This document shows positions 1-7,752 of a stretch of 38,681 bases of DNA, piece by piece. This stretch comes from Bacteroidota bacterium (GTDB taxonomy: Bacteria > Bacteroidota > Bacteroidia > Chitinophagales > Chitinophagaceae), in contig JAEZCV010000150.1 of the NCBI GenBank assembly GCA_023429985.1, positions 1 to 38,681 on the forward strand, given 5' to 3'. The translations under genes were made by a program, and so were the position numbers. Position 1 is the first letter of the stretch; every line of letters begins with the position of its first letter. The notes beneath the pieces are model-generated. The model was not told the origin of the DNA, made no database searches, and saw only the letters and a program-made list of their open reading frames with translations.

Positions 1-1968
1 CCCTCATCACTTGGAATAGTTTTTAAAGAACCTGCACTAAAACTTGACCGCTTCGAAATTCTTGGTATCGATTCTTCTGTTCACAACGAAGCATGGCAAC
101 CTGTATGGGGGGAATATGAAAGCATTCGTGACCATCACAAGGAATTAAGACTAAAACTGGAAGATAAAAACCGGTCAGGGATTGAAATCGATATTGTTTT
201 CAGGGTTTTTAATGAAGGCGTTGCATTGCGGTACGAATTTCCAGGGCAGCCGCACCTTGAACATTTTATTGTAGCTGATGAGCTAACCGAATTTAAAATG
301 GACGGCGATCATAAGGCATTCTGGATACCTGGCGATTACGACTCAAATGAGTTCACCTATAACACCACTAAACTTTCAGATATCGATGCCAACATCAGCA
401 AATCGTTTGCTTCCATCTTTGCCAAAACTTTTTTTAACAGCAATGCGGTGCAAACACCATTGATGATGAAGTCTGCTTCAGGTATTTATATCAACATTCA
501 TGAAGCGGCACTCATAAATTACCCGGCCATGAACCTTGTGCTGGATAAAAAGAATTTTAGTTTTCAATCACATCTTGTGCCCGATGCAGTTGGTAATAAA
601 GCTTACCTGCAAACGCCTGCAAAAACACCATGGCGTACTATAATTTACAGTGACAGGGCAACGGAGATACTCGCGGCAAATAAAATGATCCTTAATCTTA
701 ATGAACCCTCGAAAATTTCAACAGGTGATTTTATCATGCCTCAAAAATTTGTAGGTGTATGGTGGGAAATGCATGTGGGTACAGGCTCCTGGGATTATGG
801 AAGATCTCAATCGGGTTCTGCGCTTTCAGCACATGGGCGACATAGTGCCAATACAGAAAATGTAAAAAGATATATAGATTTTGCTGCAGCTCATGGTATT
901 GATGGTGTGCTGGTAGAAGGGTGGAATGTGGGCTGGGAAGACTGGTTTGGAAAATGGAAAGAAGATGTGTTTGATTTTATTACACCTTATCCCGATTACG
1001 ATGTCAATTATCTAACTAATTACGCAAAACAAAAAGGCGTAAGGATCATTATGCACCATGAAACCTCTGCATCTGTTACCAATTATGAAAGACAGATGGA
1101 TACCGCATTTCGCTTTATGAAAGATCATGGTATGAATACGGTTAAAACCGGTTATGTTGGATATATTATTCCGCGTGGTGAACACCACGACGGGCAGTGG
1201 ATGGTCAATCATTTTGAACGTGTGGCCAGGAAAGCAGCGCAATACGAGATCATGATCAATGTGCACGAACAGGTTAGGCCAACTGGCTTACACCGCACCT
1301 ATCCCAACTGGATGACAGCAGAAGCAGCACGTGGAAACGAATTTAATGCCTGGAGTGAAGGAAATCCTCCCGAACATGAAACCATTCTTCCTTTTACAAG
1401 ACTGATGGGTGGCCCCATGGATTATACCCCTGGCATCTTTCAAACTAAAATGAGTTATTACGACAGCAGCAAAAAAAACTATCAAGTGCATACTACCATT
1501 GCCAAACAACTAGCACTTTATGTAACCATGTTCAGTCCCATTCAAATGGCGGCCGATATGCCTGAGAATTACGAAAAACACCTCGACGCTTTTCAGTTTA
1601 TAAAAGAGGTGGGTGTTGACTGGAGCGATACTAAATACCTTGCAGCAGAACCGGGCGATTATCTTGTAATTGCGAGAAAGAAAAAGGGAACAGCTAAATG
1701 GTTTTTAGGTGCCATTACCGACGAAGCAAATAGAAACGTGACTACATCATTAAATTTTCTGGAAAAGGGAAAAAAATACCTTGCAACGATCTATAGTGAT
1801 GCAAAGGATGCACATTGGGATGGTGCGCCTGAAAAATATAAAATTGAAAAATTTATAGTTGACAGCAATTCTATCTTAAAGATCGCAATGGCGGCAGGTG
1901 GAGGAATGGCTGTATCTTTTTTTCCTGCCTCAGTTTCCGACGTTAAGAAATACAAAAACTATAAATGA
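1..1968 (+). CDS. GH97 family alpha-glucosidase (SusB-like), 5' end cut by window
   Basis: Glycoside hydrolase family 97 enzymes are periplasmic or surface exo-acting alpha-glycosidases that release sugar from starch-like or alpha-galactoside substrates. The reading frame is open from base 1, so the N-terminus lies outside the window and 655 codons are visible. The N-terminal beta-sandwich is followed by a TIM barrel. Three Glu residues match the catalytic set of inverting SusB-type members: MHHE (Glu codon 1060-1062), NVHE (1267-1269) and ARGNE (1339-1341), followed by the family block GGPMDYTPG. Retaining members use an Asp nucleophile instead, so I infer an inverting alpha-glucosidase. A TTG at 226 is internal and is not the start. 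The 3' end overlaps the convergent DUF952 gene by 10 bases. No SusC/SusD pair is visible here; the substrate is unproven. Confidence 0.93.
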   Translation, partial: PSSLGIVFKEPALKLDRFEILGIDSSVHNEAWQPVWGEYESIRDHHKELRLKLEDKNRSGIEIDIVFRVFNEGVALRYEFPGQPHLEHFIVADELTEFKMDGDHKAFWIPGDYDSNEFTYNTTKLSDIDANISKSFASIFAKTFFNSNAVQTPLMMKSASGIYINIHEAALINYPAMNLVLDKKNFSFQSHLVPDAVGNKAYLQTPAKTPWRTIIYSDRATEILAANKMILNLNEPSKISTGDFIMPQKFVGVWWEMHVGTGSWDYGRSQSGSALSAHGRHSANTENVKRYIDFAAAHGIDGVLVEGWNVGWEDWFGKWKEDVFDFITPYPDYDVNYLTNYAKQKGVRIIMHHETSASVTNYERQMDTAFRFMKDHGMNTVKTGYVGYIIPRGEHHDGQWMVNHFERVARKAAQYEIMINVHEQVRPTGLHRTYPNWMTAEAARGNEFNAWSEGNPPEHETILPFTRLMGGPMDYTPGIFQTKMSYYDSSKKNYQVHTTIAKQLALYVTMFSPIQMAADMPENYEKHLDAFQFIKEVGVDWSDTKYLAAEPGDYLVIARKKKGTAKWFLGAITDEANRNVTTSLNFLEKGKKYLATIYSDAKDAHWDGAPEKYKIEKFIVDSNSILKIAMAAGGGMAVSFFPASVSDVKKYKNYK

Positions 1969-2267
1969 TCAGGGGAGCTCACGGAAATAACTGCATTGGT
2001 ATTGATAACACCATATACATGAGGAAAGTTTTCATTCACTGATGCTGCCCATTCATACTTTACCGGATGCAGGAGTTTTGAACTGTCAATGCTTAATACT
2101 ACCAGGTTTTCAGTTCCTTTAAAATACCTCTCATGCACCGCTTGCAATTGTTGAAGAGTGCTGCAGTGAATAAATCCTTCTGTTGCCAGGGAGGCTGATT
2201 CATAATATCCTTTCTTCATGGCGGTGTTCCATTCGTTTTCAGTGGTAATATGATAGATCAGTTGCAT
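1959..2267 (-). CDS. DUF952 domain protein
   Basis: A 102-residue protein that is almost entirely one DUF952 domain. The diagnostic pieces are IYHIT near the N-terminus, EGFIHCS around residues 30-36, VVLSID in the middle and FPHVYG towards the C-terminus. The biochemical role of DUF952 is not established; the fold resembles small ADP-ribosyl-related domains, but I do not assign an activity. Its start overlaps the end of the SRPBCC gene by 10 bases, so the two are probably co-transcribed, with the SRPBCC gene first. It is cytosolic, with no signal peptide. Confidence 0.85.
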   Translation of the reverse strand: MQLIYHITTENEWNTAMKKGYYESASLATEGFIHCSTLQQLQAVHERYFKGTENLVVLSIDSSKLLHPVKYEWAASVNENFPHVYGVINTNAVISVSSPDHL

Positions 2268-2770
2268 TCAATATTAATTTCTAATTCCTGCTGTTGGGGC
2301 CATTCACCAAATATTTCCCGGATCTTTTGATAGCGGAATGAAAAGATTTCATGGAGTTTTTTTTGAACCAGAAATGGATGCACCAAATTTCCAAGGAATC
2401 CAAAAGGTAACATATAATAAACCAGGTCGGTCATTTCTGTTCCACCATCAATTTCTTTAAAATGATGTTCGTGGTGCCATAATTTGTAAGGGCCTTTCCT
2501 TTGTTCGTCAATAAACATTACGTGGTTCTTAACCTGCGTGATTTCTGTTACCCATTTAACGGGAATATTAAGAACAGGACGTACATTATAACTAATCAAC
2601 TGGCCCGGGTAAATTTTTGTACCGTTTGGCTTACCATTCACAATAAGGTTAAGTGATGGTGGCGTAAGGTGCCTGAGGTTTTCGGGATTTGAAAAAAAAC
2701 TCCATACATTTTCAATGGAAGATGGAATTTTCAGAACGGTCTTCAAAACATACAAATTTCCCATTAGCAT
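2258..2770 (-). CDS. SRPBCC family (START-like ligand-binding) protein
   Basis: A protein of about 170 residues with the SRPBCC/polyketide-cyclase-like fold. Features are an N-terminal strand followed by the helix VWSFFSNPENL, a central WVTEI strand, a His-rich strand (WHHEHHF), and a long C-terminal helix containing FRYQKIREIFG. Such proteins form a deep hydrophobic pocket for lipids or other apolar ligands; similar Bacteroidota proteins are sometimes mislabelled cell-division inhibitor. No ligand can be named from sequence. Two in-frame ATGs lie close together (codons 1 and 3), and the second, MGNLY, is equally plausible. It is the first gene of a two-gene unit with the DUF952 gene. Confidence 0.8.
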   Translation of the reverse strand: MLMGNLYVLKTVLKIPSSIENVWSFFSNPENLRHLTPPSLNLIVNGKPNGTKIYPGQLISYNVRPVLNIPVKWVTEITQVKNHVMFIDEQRKGPYKLWHHEHHFKEIDGGTEMTDLVYYMLPFGFLGNLVHPFLVQKKLHEIFSFRYQKIREIFGEWPQQQELEINIECN

Positions 2771-2939
2771 CCAAGATAATCTATCCGTTTAGTAAAATCA
2801 TATTTGAAAATGTACGTTTTTTTTCACCGTAGGCTTATCAGGCACATATTTGGTATTAATAGTAATGAGAAAAGGTTTTGCAAATAAAAAGTACCCGATG
2901 AACTTGCATGACCAGGCCTTCTAAAGCAAATTATTAGTT

Positions 2940-3983
2940 ATGCAGAAGAATTATTTTTTACTGAGAGATAACCTGGAATCCGGGCCATATACTATTGATG
3001 AATTATTGCTACAACAATTAAGTCCTTCTGATCTTGTTTGGGTTGAAGGAAAAAGCACGGCATGGTGTCATCCTTCAGAACTTTCAGAATTAACAACCAG
3101 TTTTAGTATTAATAAATCGGCAATGTCTGCCGGGCAGGAAAAGCCCGTGCAAAAGCCAAAAAGGCACCCTCTTCCTTCAAAATCCAATATTGAAGCTAGG
3201 GCCGAAGAGATACGGAAAAAAGTACTAAGCCATAAACCTGTCGGTATACAGGTCAGCCCTGTTTCCATGGTAGCCGACGATTCCTTGCCTCCATATAATT
3301 TAAAGGAAGAAAGCATAAATCTCGTTTACCATAAAAAGCAGTTCCGGCTTCAAAATCCCAATGTTACAGCCGCTGCAATAATGTTGTTATTTATTGGTGG
3401 TGCCTGGTTTGGAAAAGATATCTGGATGCAGGAACCGGGGTCAAAGGAAGTTGTGGCCAGGCCGTTATTTTCCGGCCAGTCCATTGATCTTTCGCCTCAA
3501 AAACTTCAATCTGTAACAGAAGCCTCAGCCTTTGGTCCGGCCGCCCAAAACATGGCTGCTGATTCTACTACCTACAATTTGAATAATACAGGGAATGTTT
3601 ACCAGCAGAGCGCACCCCCACCTCCGGTTGCTTCCAACAGTGCAGCATTTGTTCCTGTAAAAAAGAATAATGAACCGGTTGAAAACAAAACAGAATTGAT
3701 TCAACCCGAAGAAAAAGAAATAGAACCTGTTACACCATCGCCCAACCTTACAGATAACAAGGAAACTAAAGAGCCTGTTATTGCAAAGAAGGAGAAAGAT
3801 ATAGTGAAAGCAAAAAAGGACACGGTAATTGAAAAACAGGAAAATAAATCTGAAGAAAAAGCAGTAGAAGTAAAAGAACCCGAAAAAGAGGAAAAAAAGG
3901 GTTTGGGAAAAGTTTTGAAAGGACTATTTGGAAAGAAGAATAAGGATAAAAAAGGAGATAGTTCCGAAACTGAAAATAATTGA
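2940..3983 (+). CDS. GYF_2-domain single-pass membrane protein with charged tail
   Basis: A 347-residue protein. Residues about 5-50 form a GYF_2 (DUF4339) domain, with the typical pattern of Gly-Pro-Tyr (ESGPYT), then a Leu-rich helix, then WVEG and W. This domain is thought to bind proline-rich peptides or mediate contacts at the membrane. A single hydrophobic segment lies at about 141-158, so the GYF domain is probably cytosolic and the tail periplasmic, or the reverse. The segment from about 220 to the end is Pro/Glu/Lys-rich low-complexity sequence, ending in a lysine-rich stretch. A dense minus-strand ORF opposite the tail is a compositional shadow. It ends 3 bases before the convergent COG2426 gene. 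Function unknown. Confidence 0.85.
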   Translation: MQKNYFLLRDNLESGPYTIDELLLQQLSPSDLVWVEGKSTAWCHPSELSELTTSFSINKSAMSAGQEKPVQKPKRHPLPSKSNIEARAEEIRKKVLSHKPVGIQVSPVSMVADDSLPPYNLKEESINLVYHKKQFRLQNPNVTAAAIMLLFIGGAWFGKDIWMQEPGSKEVVARPLFSGQSIDLSPQKLQSVTEASAFGPAAQNMAADSTTYNLNNTGNVYQQSAPPPPVASNSAAFVPVKKNNEPVENKTELIQPEEKEIEPVTPSPNLTDNKETKEPVIAKKEKDIVKAKKDTVIEKQENKSEEKAVEVKEPEKEEKKGLGKVLKGLFGKKNKDKKGDSSETENN

Positions 3984-3986
3984 ATA

Positions 3987-4442
3987 CTATAATAATGCAA
4001 TGCCCAGGTAAGCTCCAACAGCCATTATTATGCAGGAAATAATGGTTCCAATACTTATTGCTATAAAAGCCTTTCTTCTTTGAATTCTCATTAACGCAGC
4101 TGCAATTGTTCCCATGTAGGCACCCGTTCCCGGAAGAGGGATCATAACAAATATCATCAATCCCCAAAAGCCGTATTTATCTACTTTGTTTCCTATGCTT
4201 TTTTTTGCAATTCTGCATAGCCGAACAACAGCTTTTTTATAATAATTGTTGGGCCAAAGCTTTTGGTTGAAATTATCAATCACCCACATAAATAATGGAT
4301 AAACGAGAAGATTTGCGAGTAAGCCAATTGTAAAAGCAAGTACCAGGTGAACATCATTAAAAACAGCATAAATAATACCTGCGCGGGCTTCGCCAAAAGG
4401 AGAAAGACTAAGTAAAAATGTGTAAAGTAAAATGAGGTTCAT
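3987..4442 (-). CDS. COG2426 small multidrug-export-type membrane protein
   Basis: A 151-residue integral membrane protein of the PF06695/COG2426 family, named small multi-drug export protein although transport has not been firmly shown. The family hallmarks are visible: SPFGEARAG near the N-terminus (a re-entrant loop with a conserved Glu and Arg) and IPLPGTGAY near residue 105. About four hydrophobic segments are predicted by eye. The PLPG loop recalls DedA-type proteins. A good -7 promoter element lies 13 bases upstream of the ATG. It is convergent with the GYF gene and has no operon partner. Confidence 0.87.
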   Translation of the reverse strand: MNLILLYTFLLSLSPFGEARAGIIYAVFNDVHLVLAFTIGLLANLLVYPLFMWVIDNFNQKLWPNNYYKKAVVRLCRIAKKSIGNKVDKYGFWGLMIFVMIPLPGTGAYMGTIAAALMRIQRRKAFIAISIGTIISCIIMAVGAYLGIALL

Positions 4443-4455
4443 ATCCGGAACATCA

Positions 4456-4463
4456 CAAATTTA
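4456..4463 (-). promoter_or_regulatory. Bacteroidota -7 promoter box for the COG2426 gene
   Basis: The minus strand reads TAAATTTG, a full match to TAnnTTTG, 13 bases before the ATG at 4442. No TTTG is seen 19 bases further upstream, so the -33 element is weak or absent. Confidence 0.55.
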
Positions 4464-4525
4464 ATTGTAAAACTTCATAGAATTTTAAAGCCATAATGCT
4501 TTAACACAATATGAGCAAAGGGCAT

Positions 4526-4552
4526 AAAAAAAGGGATGACGGATCATCCCTT
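4526..4552 (-). terminator. Rho-independent terminator of the glycine-zipper lipoprotein gene
   Basis: A perfect 9-bp stem, AAGGGATGA/TCATCCCTT, with a 4-base loop (4531-4552), is followed on the minus strand by a run of seven T (4532-4526). It lies just after the stop of the gene at 4570-5052. Confidence 0.85.
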
Positions 4553-4569
4553 AATCAATTGTTGACGTA

Positions 4570-5052
4570 TTAATACCTGCCGTCCTTTTTGTCTTTAGCA
4601 CGACCTACACCATAACCTACCCCGGCTCCAATTACACCACCAATCACACCACCTAATACACGGTTCTTTTTATTGATGATAGCACCAGCTGCTCCACCGG
4701 CAACACCACCTATCACAGCACCTTTGGCTGCTTTACTCCAGCCCTTCTTTTGGGTTGCCTGGGCAGTATTAGAAGAAGTAGATGTTCTGGTTCCACTGCT
4801 GCTGCTGGCCGTTGACCTTCTAACAGGTGCGGCACTTCTAACAGGAGCGGCAGCCTGTGCCTGGTTTTGCTGGTTAAATTGCTGCTGCATTAATGCCATT
4901 TCATTTTGTGCTTTCCATGCCTGGAATTGAGCAAGGCCCGCAGTATCTAAAACAACAGATTGTTGAGCAGATTCTATCCTGGCAGTATCCGGACTGGTGT
5001 TACAAGCTGTAAGTCCACCGGCGATTGCTAATATTGCTAAGAATTGTTTCAT
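4570..5052 (-). CDS. Glycine-zipper lipoprotein
   Basis: A 160-residue exported protein. The frame is open further upstream, but the ATG at 5052 gives a clean lipoprotein signal peptide (MKQFLAILAIAGG with lipobox LTAC), so I choose that start. The middle is Gln/Ala- and Ser/Thr-rich and likely disordered. The C-terminus carries two alternating Gly blocks (GAVIGGVAGGAAG and GGVIGGVIGAGVGYGVG), the YMGG/glycine-zipper type that inserts in or packs against membranes, separated by a short Lys/Asn linker. A strong terminator follows. Glycine-zipper lipoproteins are often linked to envelope stress, but the role here is inferred only from type. Confidence 0.85.
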   Translation of the reverse strand: MKQFLAILAIAGGLTACNTSPDTARIESAQQSVVLDTAGLAQFQAWKAQNEMALMQQQFNQQNQAQAAAPVRSAAPVRRSTASSSSGTRTSTSSNTAQATQKKGWSKAAKGAVIGGVAGGAAGAIINKKNRVLGGVIGGVIGAGVGYGVGRAKDKKDGRY

Positions 5053-5189
5053 AAAATGAGTTTTAAAAAGTAAAATTTTATTCATTACACTGATTTTGCC
5101 AACACCATGCCAGTTCAATTTATCTATGTTAAAGGGCCGGGTATTAACAAATATTTCCACACTAATCGCCTGACACTTAACAATTTATA

Positions 5190-5879
5190 CTATAAATTAC
5201 TCCAGTCCCTTGAAAATACCTTTTGCAGTAAGGGTGTGGTTCGTGCCGAAGCTTCCAGCCTGATCTGCTTTTCTTTTTCTTCAATTTTGCGGAACATAGC
5301 TTCGCTTACCATTCCAGCCATCAAAGTGGGCAGGTCAAGCTTAACAAGGTTACCGGTTAAAGATTCTATGGGTTGCGCAATTTTATTCCACTGTTCATTG
5401 AGTTTATATTCATTTAAAGCCTGTTGCATAACAGGTACCATTGCAGTTCTTAAACTGTCGCCAATGGTAAACCTTAAATAATCGGTTCCAGCTGTTCCGC
5501 CATTTTTTATTATCTGGATGGCATCGCTAAAACTCATTTGCTGAATGCCGCTCACAAAAATGGGAATTGACCGTTGTGCAGATTGTTCAGCAGCTGTACC
5601 CAAAGTAGTGGTAAAGCGGTTCACCTGGTTGGTTAATCCTAACTGGTCCAGGGTATTTAAAGTTTTTCTGACAGACTCCGGGAAAATGGAAGCCATAATG
5701 GTTTCCTTATTAAATGCGCCGCTCTGCAGGCTTTCTTTTGCTCCAAATTCAAGGAGTTGCCTGATAGCGCTTGCTGCATCCTGCTGGTTTAAAATATAAT
5801 TTCCAAAACGGGTGCTGCTGCACGAGTAAGAAACCGGCAGCATTAGAGCCAGGAGGATAGGTAGAATTAATTTTTTCAT
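5190..5879 (-). CDS. DUF4197 family lipoprotein
   Basis: A 229-residue protein. The ATG at 5879 begins a typical signal peptide (MKKLILPILLALMLP) ending in lipobox SYSC; the open frame upstream adds only a short non-signal extension. The mature region fits DUF4197: a helical protein with repeated Leu-Gly patterns (LDQLGL), a segment around FSDAIQIIKNGGTAGTDYL, and a C-terminal region containing FRKIEEKEKQIR. DUF4197 proteins are envelope-associated and of unknown function. It is transcribed away from the glycosidase/GT2 locus, so a shared divergent regulatory region at 5880-6031 is possible. Confidence 0.85.
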   Translation of the reverse strand: MKKLILPILLALMLPVSYSCSSTRFGNYILNQQDAASAIRQLLEFGAKESLQSGAFNKETIMASIFPESVRKTLNTLDQLGLTNQVNRFTTTLGTAAEQSAQRSIPIFVSGIQQMSFSDAIQIIKNGGTAGTDYLRFTIGDSLRTAMVPVMQQALNEYKLNEQWNKIAQPIESLTGNLVKLDLPTLMAGMVSEAMFRKIEEKEKQIRLEASARTTPLLQKVFSRDWSNL

Positions 5880-5996
5880 ATAGATTTTTTCAAGCATCAT
5901 AAAAAATCGTGCAGAATTATAATCGAGGCTGTTAAATAATTTTATTTAACAGTAAATCAGCGAATTCGGTCATTTTCATTTTAAAATAGTTTCTTC

Positions 5997-6004
5997 TACA
6001 TTTG
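5997..6004 (+). promoter_or_regulatory. -7 promoter box for the glycosidase-GT2 operon
   Basis: TACATTTG is a perfect TAnnTTTG match. It ends 27 bases before the TTG start at 6032, leaving a leader of about 20 bases. This supports a start at 6032 rather than at an internal Met. The 5880-6031 intergenic stretch holds no other recognisable feature. Confidence 0.6.
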
Positions 6005-6031
6005 ACCTCCAGCCACTAACTAAACGCAAAT

Positions 6032-7384
6032 TTGAACCCACCGGCAGAAAAGCACAATTTTCCAGGTAAATTTCGCCTGGCCAGATTCATTATCTTCTTC
6101 ATAGCCATCCTGCTGTTGTTGGCAGGCCTGGCATTTTATTATATCTCAAGGCCCATGAACCCCTTAAAAGGCGGCCGAATTGGGGTTCAAAAAATAAATG
6201 AAAACTATTCCTTTACAATTGATGGTAAACCTTTTAAGGTAAAGGGCGGCTCGGGTTTTAGCTATGTAAAGGAGCTGGCTGCAGCCGGAGGAAATACCCT
6301 GAAAACCTGGGATACCGCTAATTTGTATAACATACTGAACGAAGCCGGTAAAAATAATGTATATGTTATTGCCGGTTTTTATCTCCCTCCAAGTCATTTT
6401 ATAAATGAGTTTTATAGCGACAGTGCTAAAACCGGTTTAATGCTTCGATCTTATCTCGACGTGGTAAAAAAATATAAGAATCATCCTGCTTTACTTTCCT
6501 GGTGCGTAGGTAATGAACTGGAATTTTCTTTTCATCCTTCAAAGGCTCCATTTTATAAATTTTTAAAACAATTGGTTTCAAACATCCGAAACGAAGATGC
6601 CGATCATCCCCTCACAACAACCATAATGGAAAGAATGAATATCCTGGGAATAAAAACCTTTATCCCGGAATTCGATTATCTGTCCATTAATTCCTTTGCC
6701 AATTTAAAGCAGTTGAAACCTAAGATCAACGCATTAAAATGGATATGGAACGGTCCTTACCTGATAACCGAATGGGCTCCCATTGGTGGTTGGGAAGCAG
6801 AAACAACCGCATGGCATGCACCAATAGAAAATACAAGTACAAAAACAGCAGAGCAGGTATTGGAATATTACAGGAACTATATGCCAGTAAATGACAACCG
6901 ACTTTTGGGAAGCATGGTATTTTTCTGGGGCACGAAGCAGGAGTATACGCATACCTGGTTTAGTATGTTCGATGAAGAAGGACATCCTTATCAGGCAGTT
7001 GAATCTATTACCGCTATTTTTAAGAACACAACACCTTCCTTATTATCGCCACAGGTAAAATTCATGCTGCTGAATGAAAAAGGTGCAAGAGAAAATATTC
7101 TGGTAAAGGCCGGATCGCAAAACATTGCCAGGCTGGTACCCGGGCAGAACGCCGATACATCGCAATGGAAATATAAATGGGAAATATTGAAAGAAGACTG
7201 GTGGGGCCATCTCAAATCAAAACCCGAAAAACCACCGGCCGAAAATATCCCGTTACATGTTATTGGTGGACTTGCAAAATTCAATGCTCCTCTAAAAGCT
7301 GGTCCTTACCGCATTTTTGTAACTGTTACAAATGAAAATGGTTATTCGGCTACTGCCAATACACCATTTTATGTTTTAGATTAA
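6032..7384 (+). CDS. Membrane-anchored clan GH-A glycosidase (GH2/GH5-like)
   Basis: A 450-residue protein. A cytosolic stub is followed by one membrane helix (about residues 20-40), which anchors a periplasmic TIM barrel (about 55-330) and a C-terminal Ig-like domain. The two clan GH-A catalytic residues are present: acid/base Glu162 in WCVGNE and nucleophile Glu247 in LITEW. The fold resembles GH2 catalytic domains without the sugar-binding domains, or GH5. TTG is the start, since the next Met lies past the membrane helix and a -7 box sits upstream. Its stop overlaps the next gene's ATG (TAATG), so the two are translationally coupled. The role is probably trimming or transfer on the glucan- or mannan-like polymer made by the neighbouring synthase; the substrate is unknown. 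Confidence 0.8.
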   Translation: MNPPAEKHNFPGKFRLARFIIFFIAILLLLAGLAFYYISRPMNPLKGGRIGVQKINENYSFTIDGKPFKVKGGSGFSYVKELAAAGGNTLKTWDTANLYNILNEAGKNNVYVIAGFYLPPSHFINEFYSDSAKTGLMLRSYLDVVKKYKNHPALLSWCVGNELEFSFHPSKAPFYKFLKQLVSNIRNEDADHPLTTTIMERMNILGIKTFIPEFDYLSINSFANLKQLKPKINALKWIWNGPYLITEWAPIGGWEAETTAWHAPIENTSTKTAEQVLEYYRNYMPVNDNRLLGSMVFFWGTKQEYTHTWFSMFDEEGHPYQAVESITAIFKNTTPSLLSPQVKFMLLNEKGARENILVKAGSQNIARLVPGQNADTSQWKYKWEILKEDWWGHLKSKPEKPPAENIPLHVIGGLAKFNAPLKAGPYRIFVTVTNENGYSATANTPFYVLD

Positions 7385-7752
7385 TGGAAGTAAAATATAC
7401 CAGGATATCTGCTCCTTCAAAAATCGAATCCTTTAAACTAAGGATCATGATTGTTGCCGGAGTAATTTCACTTGTTTTTTTTATATCTGAGGTTTTTGCT
7501 CCTGCAAACAAAGGCTATGGAATTTTATATATCGCACTATGTATAACACTTGTTTACATGTGCCTGAAATACCTTCACGAGTGGTATCATTATTTTAAAA
7601 TTTCTGCACCGCCCGTTTTAATGGAAACGGGTAAATATTCAGTTGATATTTTCACCACTTTTTGTGCCGGCGAACCATACGATATGCTGGAAAGGACACT
7701 GGCCGGCATTGCATCTATTCGTTACCCGCATACAGCCTTGGTGCTGCGATGA
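7384..7752 (+). CDS. GT2 synthase-glycosidase fusion, 5' fragment before the frameshift
   Basis: This 122-codon frame is the N-terminus of the processive GT2 synthase continued from 7748. It holds two membrane helices (about residues 20-38 and 45-63) and the first strand of the GT-A domain, VDIFTT, followed by TLAGIASIRYPHTALVL. It then runs into TGA because of one extra base. Reading GTG CTG, skipping C7747, and continuing GAT GAG GAG restores the expected V-L-D-E-E-N. Family members have this as one uninterrupted polypeptide. This is either a sequencing or assembly error, a real mutation, or a recoding site. It is coupled to the upstream glycosidase by TAATG overlap. Confidence 0.75.
   Translation: MEVKYTRISAPSKIESFKLRIMIVAGVISLVFFISEVFAPANKGYGILYIALCITLVYMCLKYLHEWYHYFKISAPPVLMETGKYSVDIFTTFCAGEPYDMLERTLAGIASIRYPHTALVLR

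Noticed and set aside
3701..4167. Two minus-strand frames opposite the tail of the GYF protein
   Set aside because: Low-complexity Ser/Phe/Leu sequences arising from the Lys/Glu-rich codons on the other strand; no domain or start context.
4673..4930. Plus-strand frame opposite the glycine-zipper lipoprotein
   Set aside because: Ala/Leu/Pro-rich shadow of Gly/Ala/Ser codons.
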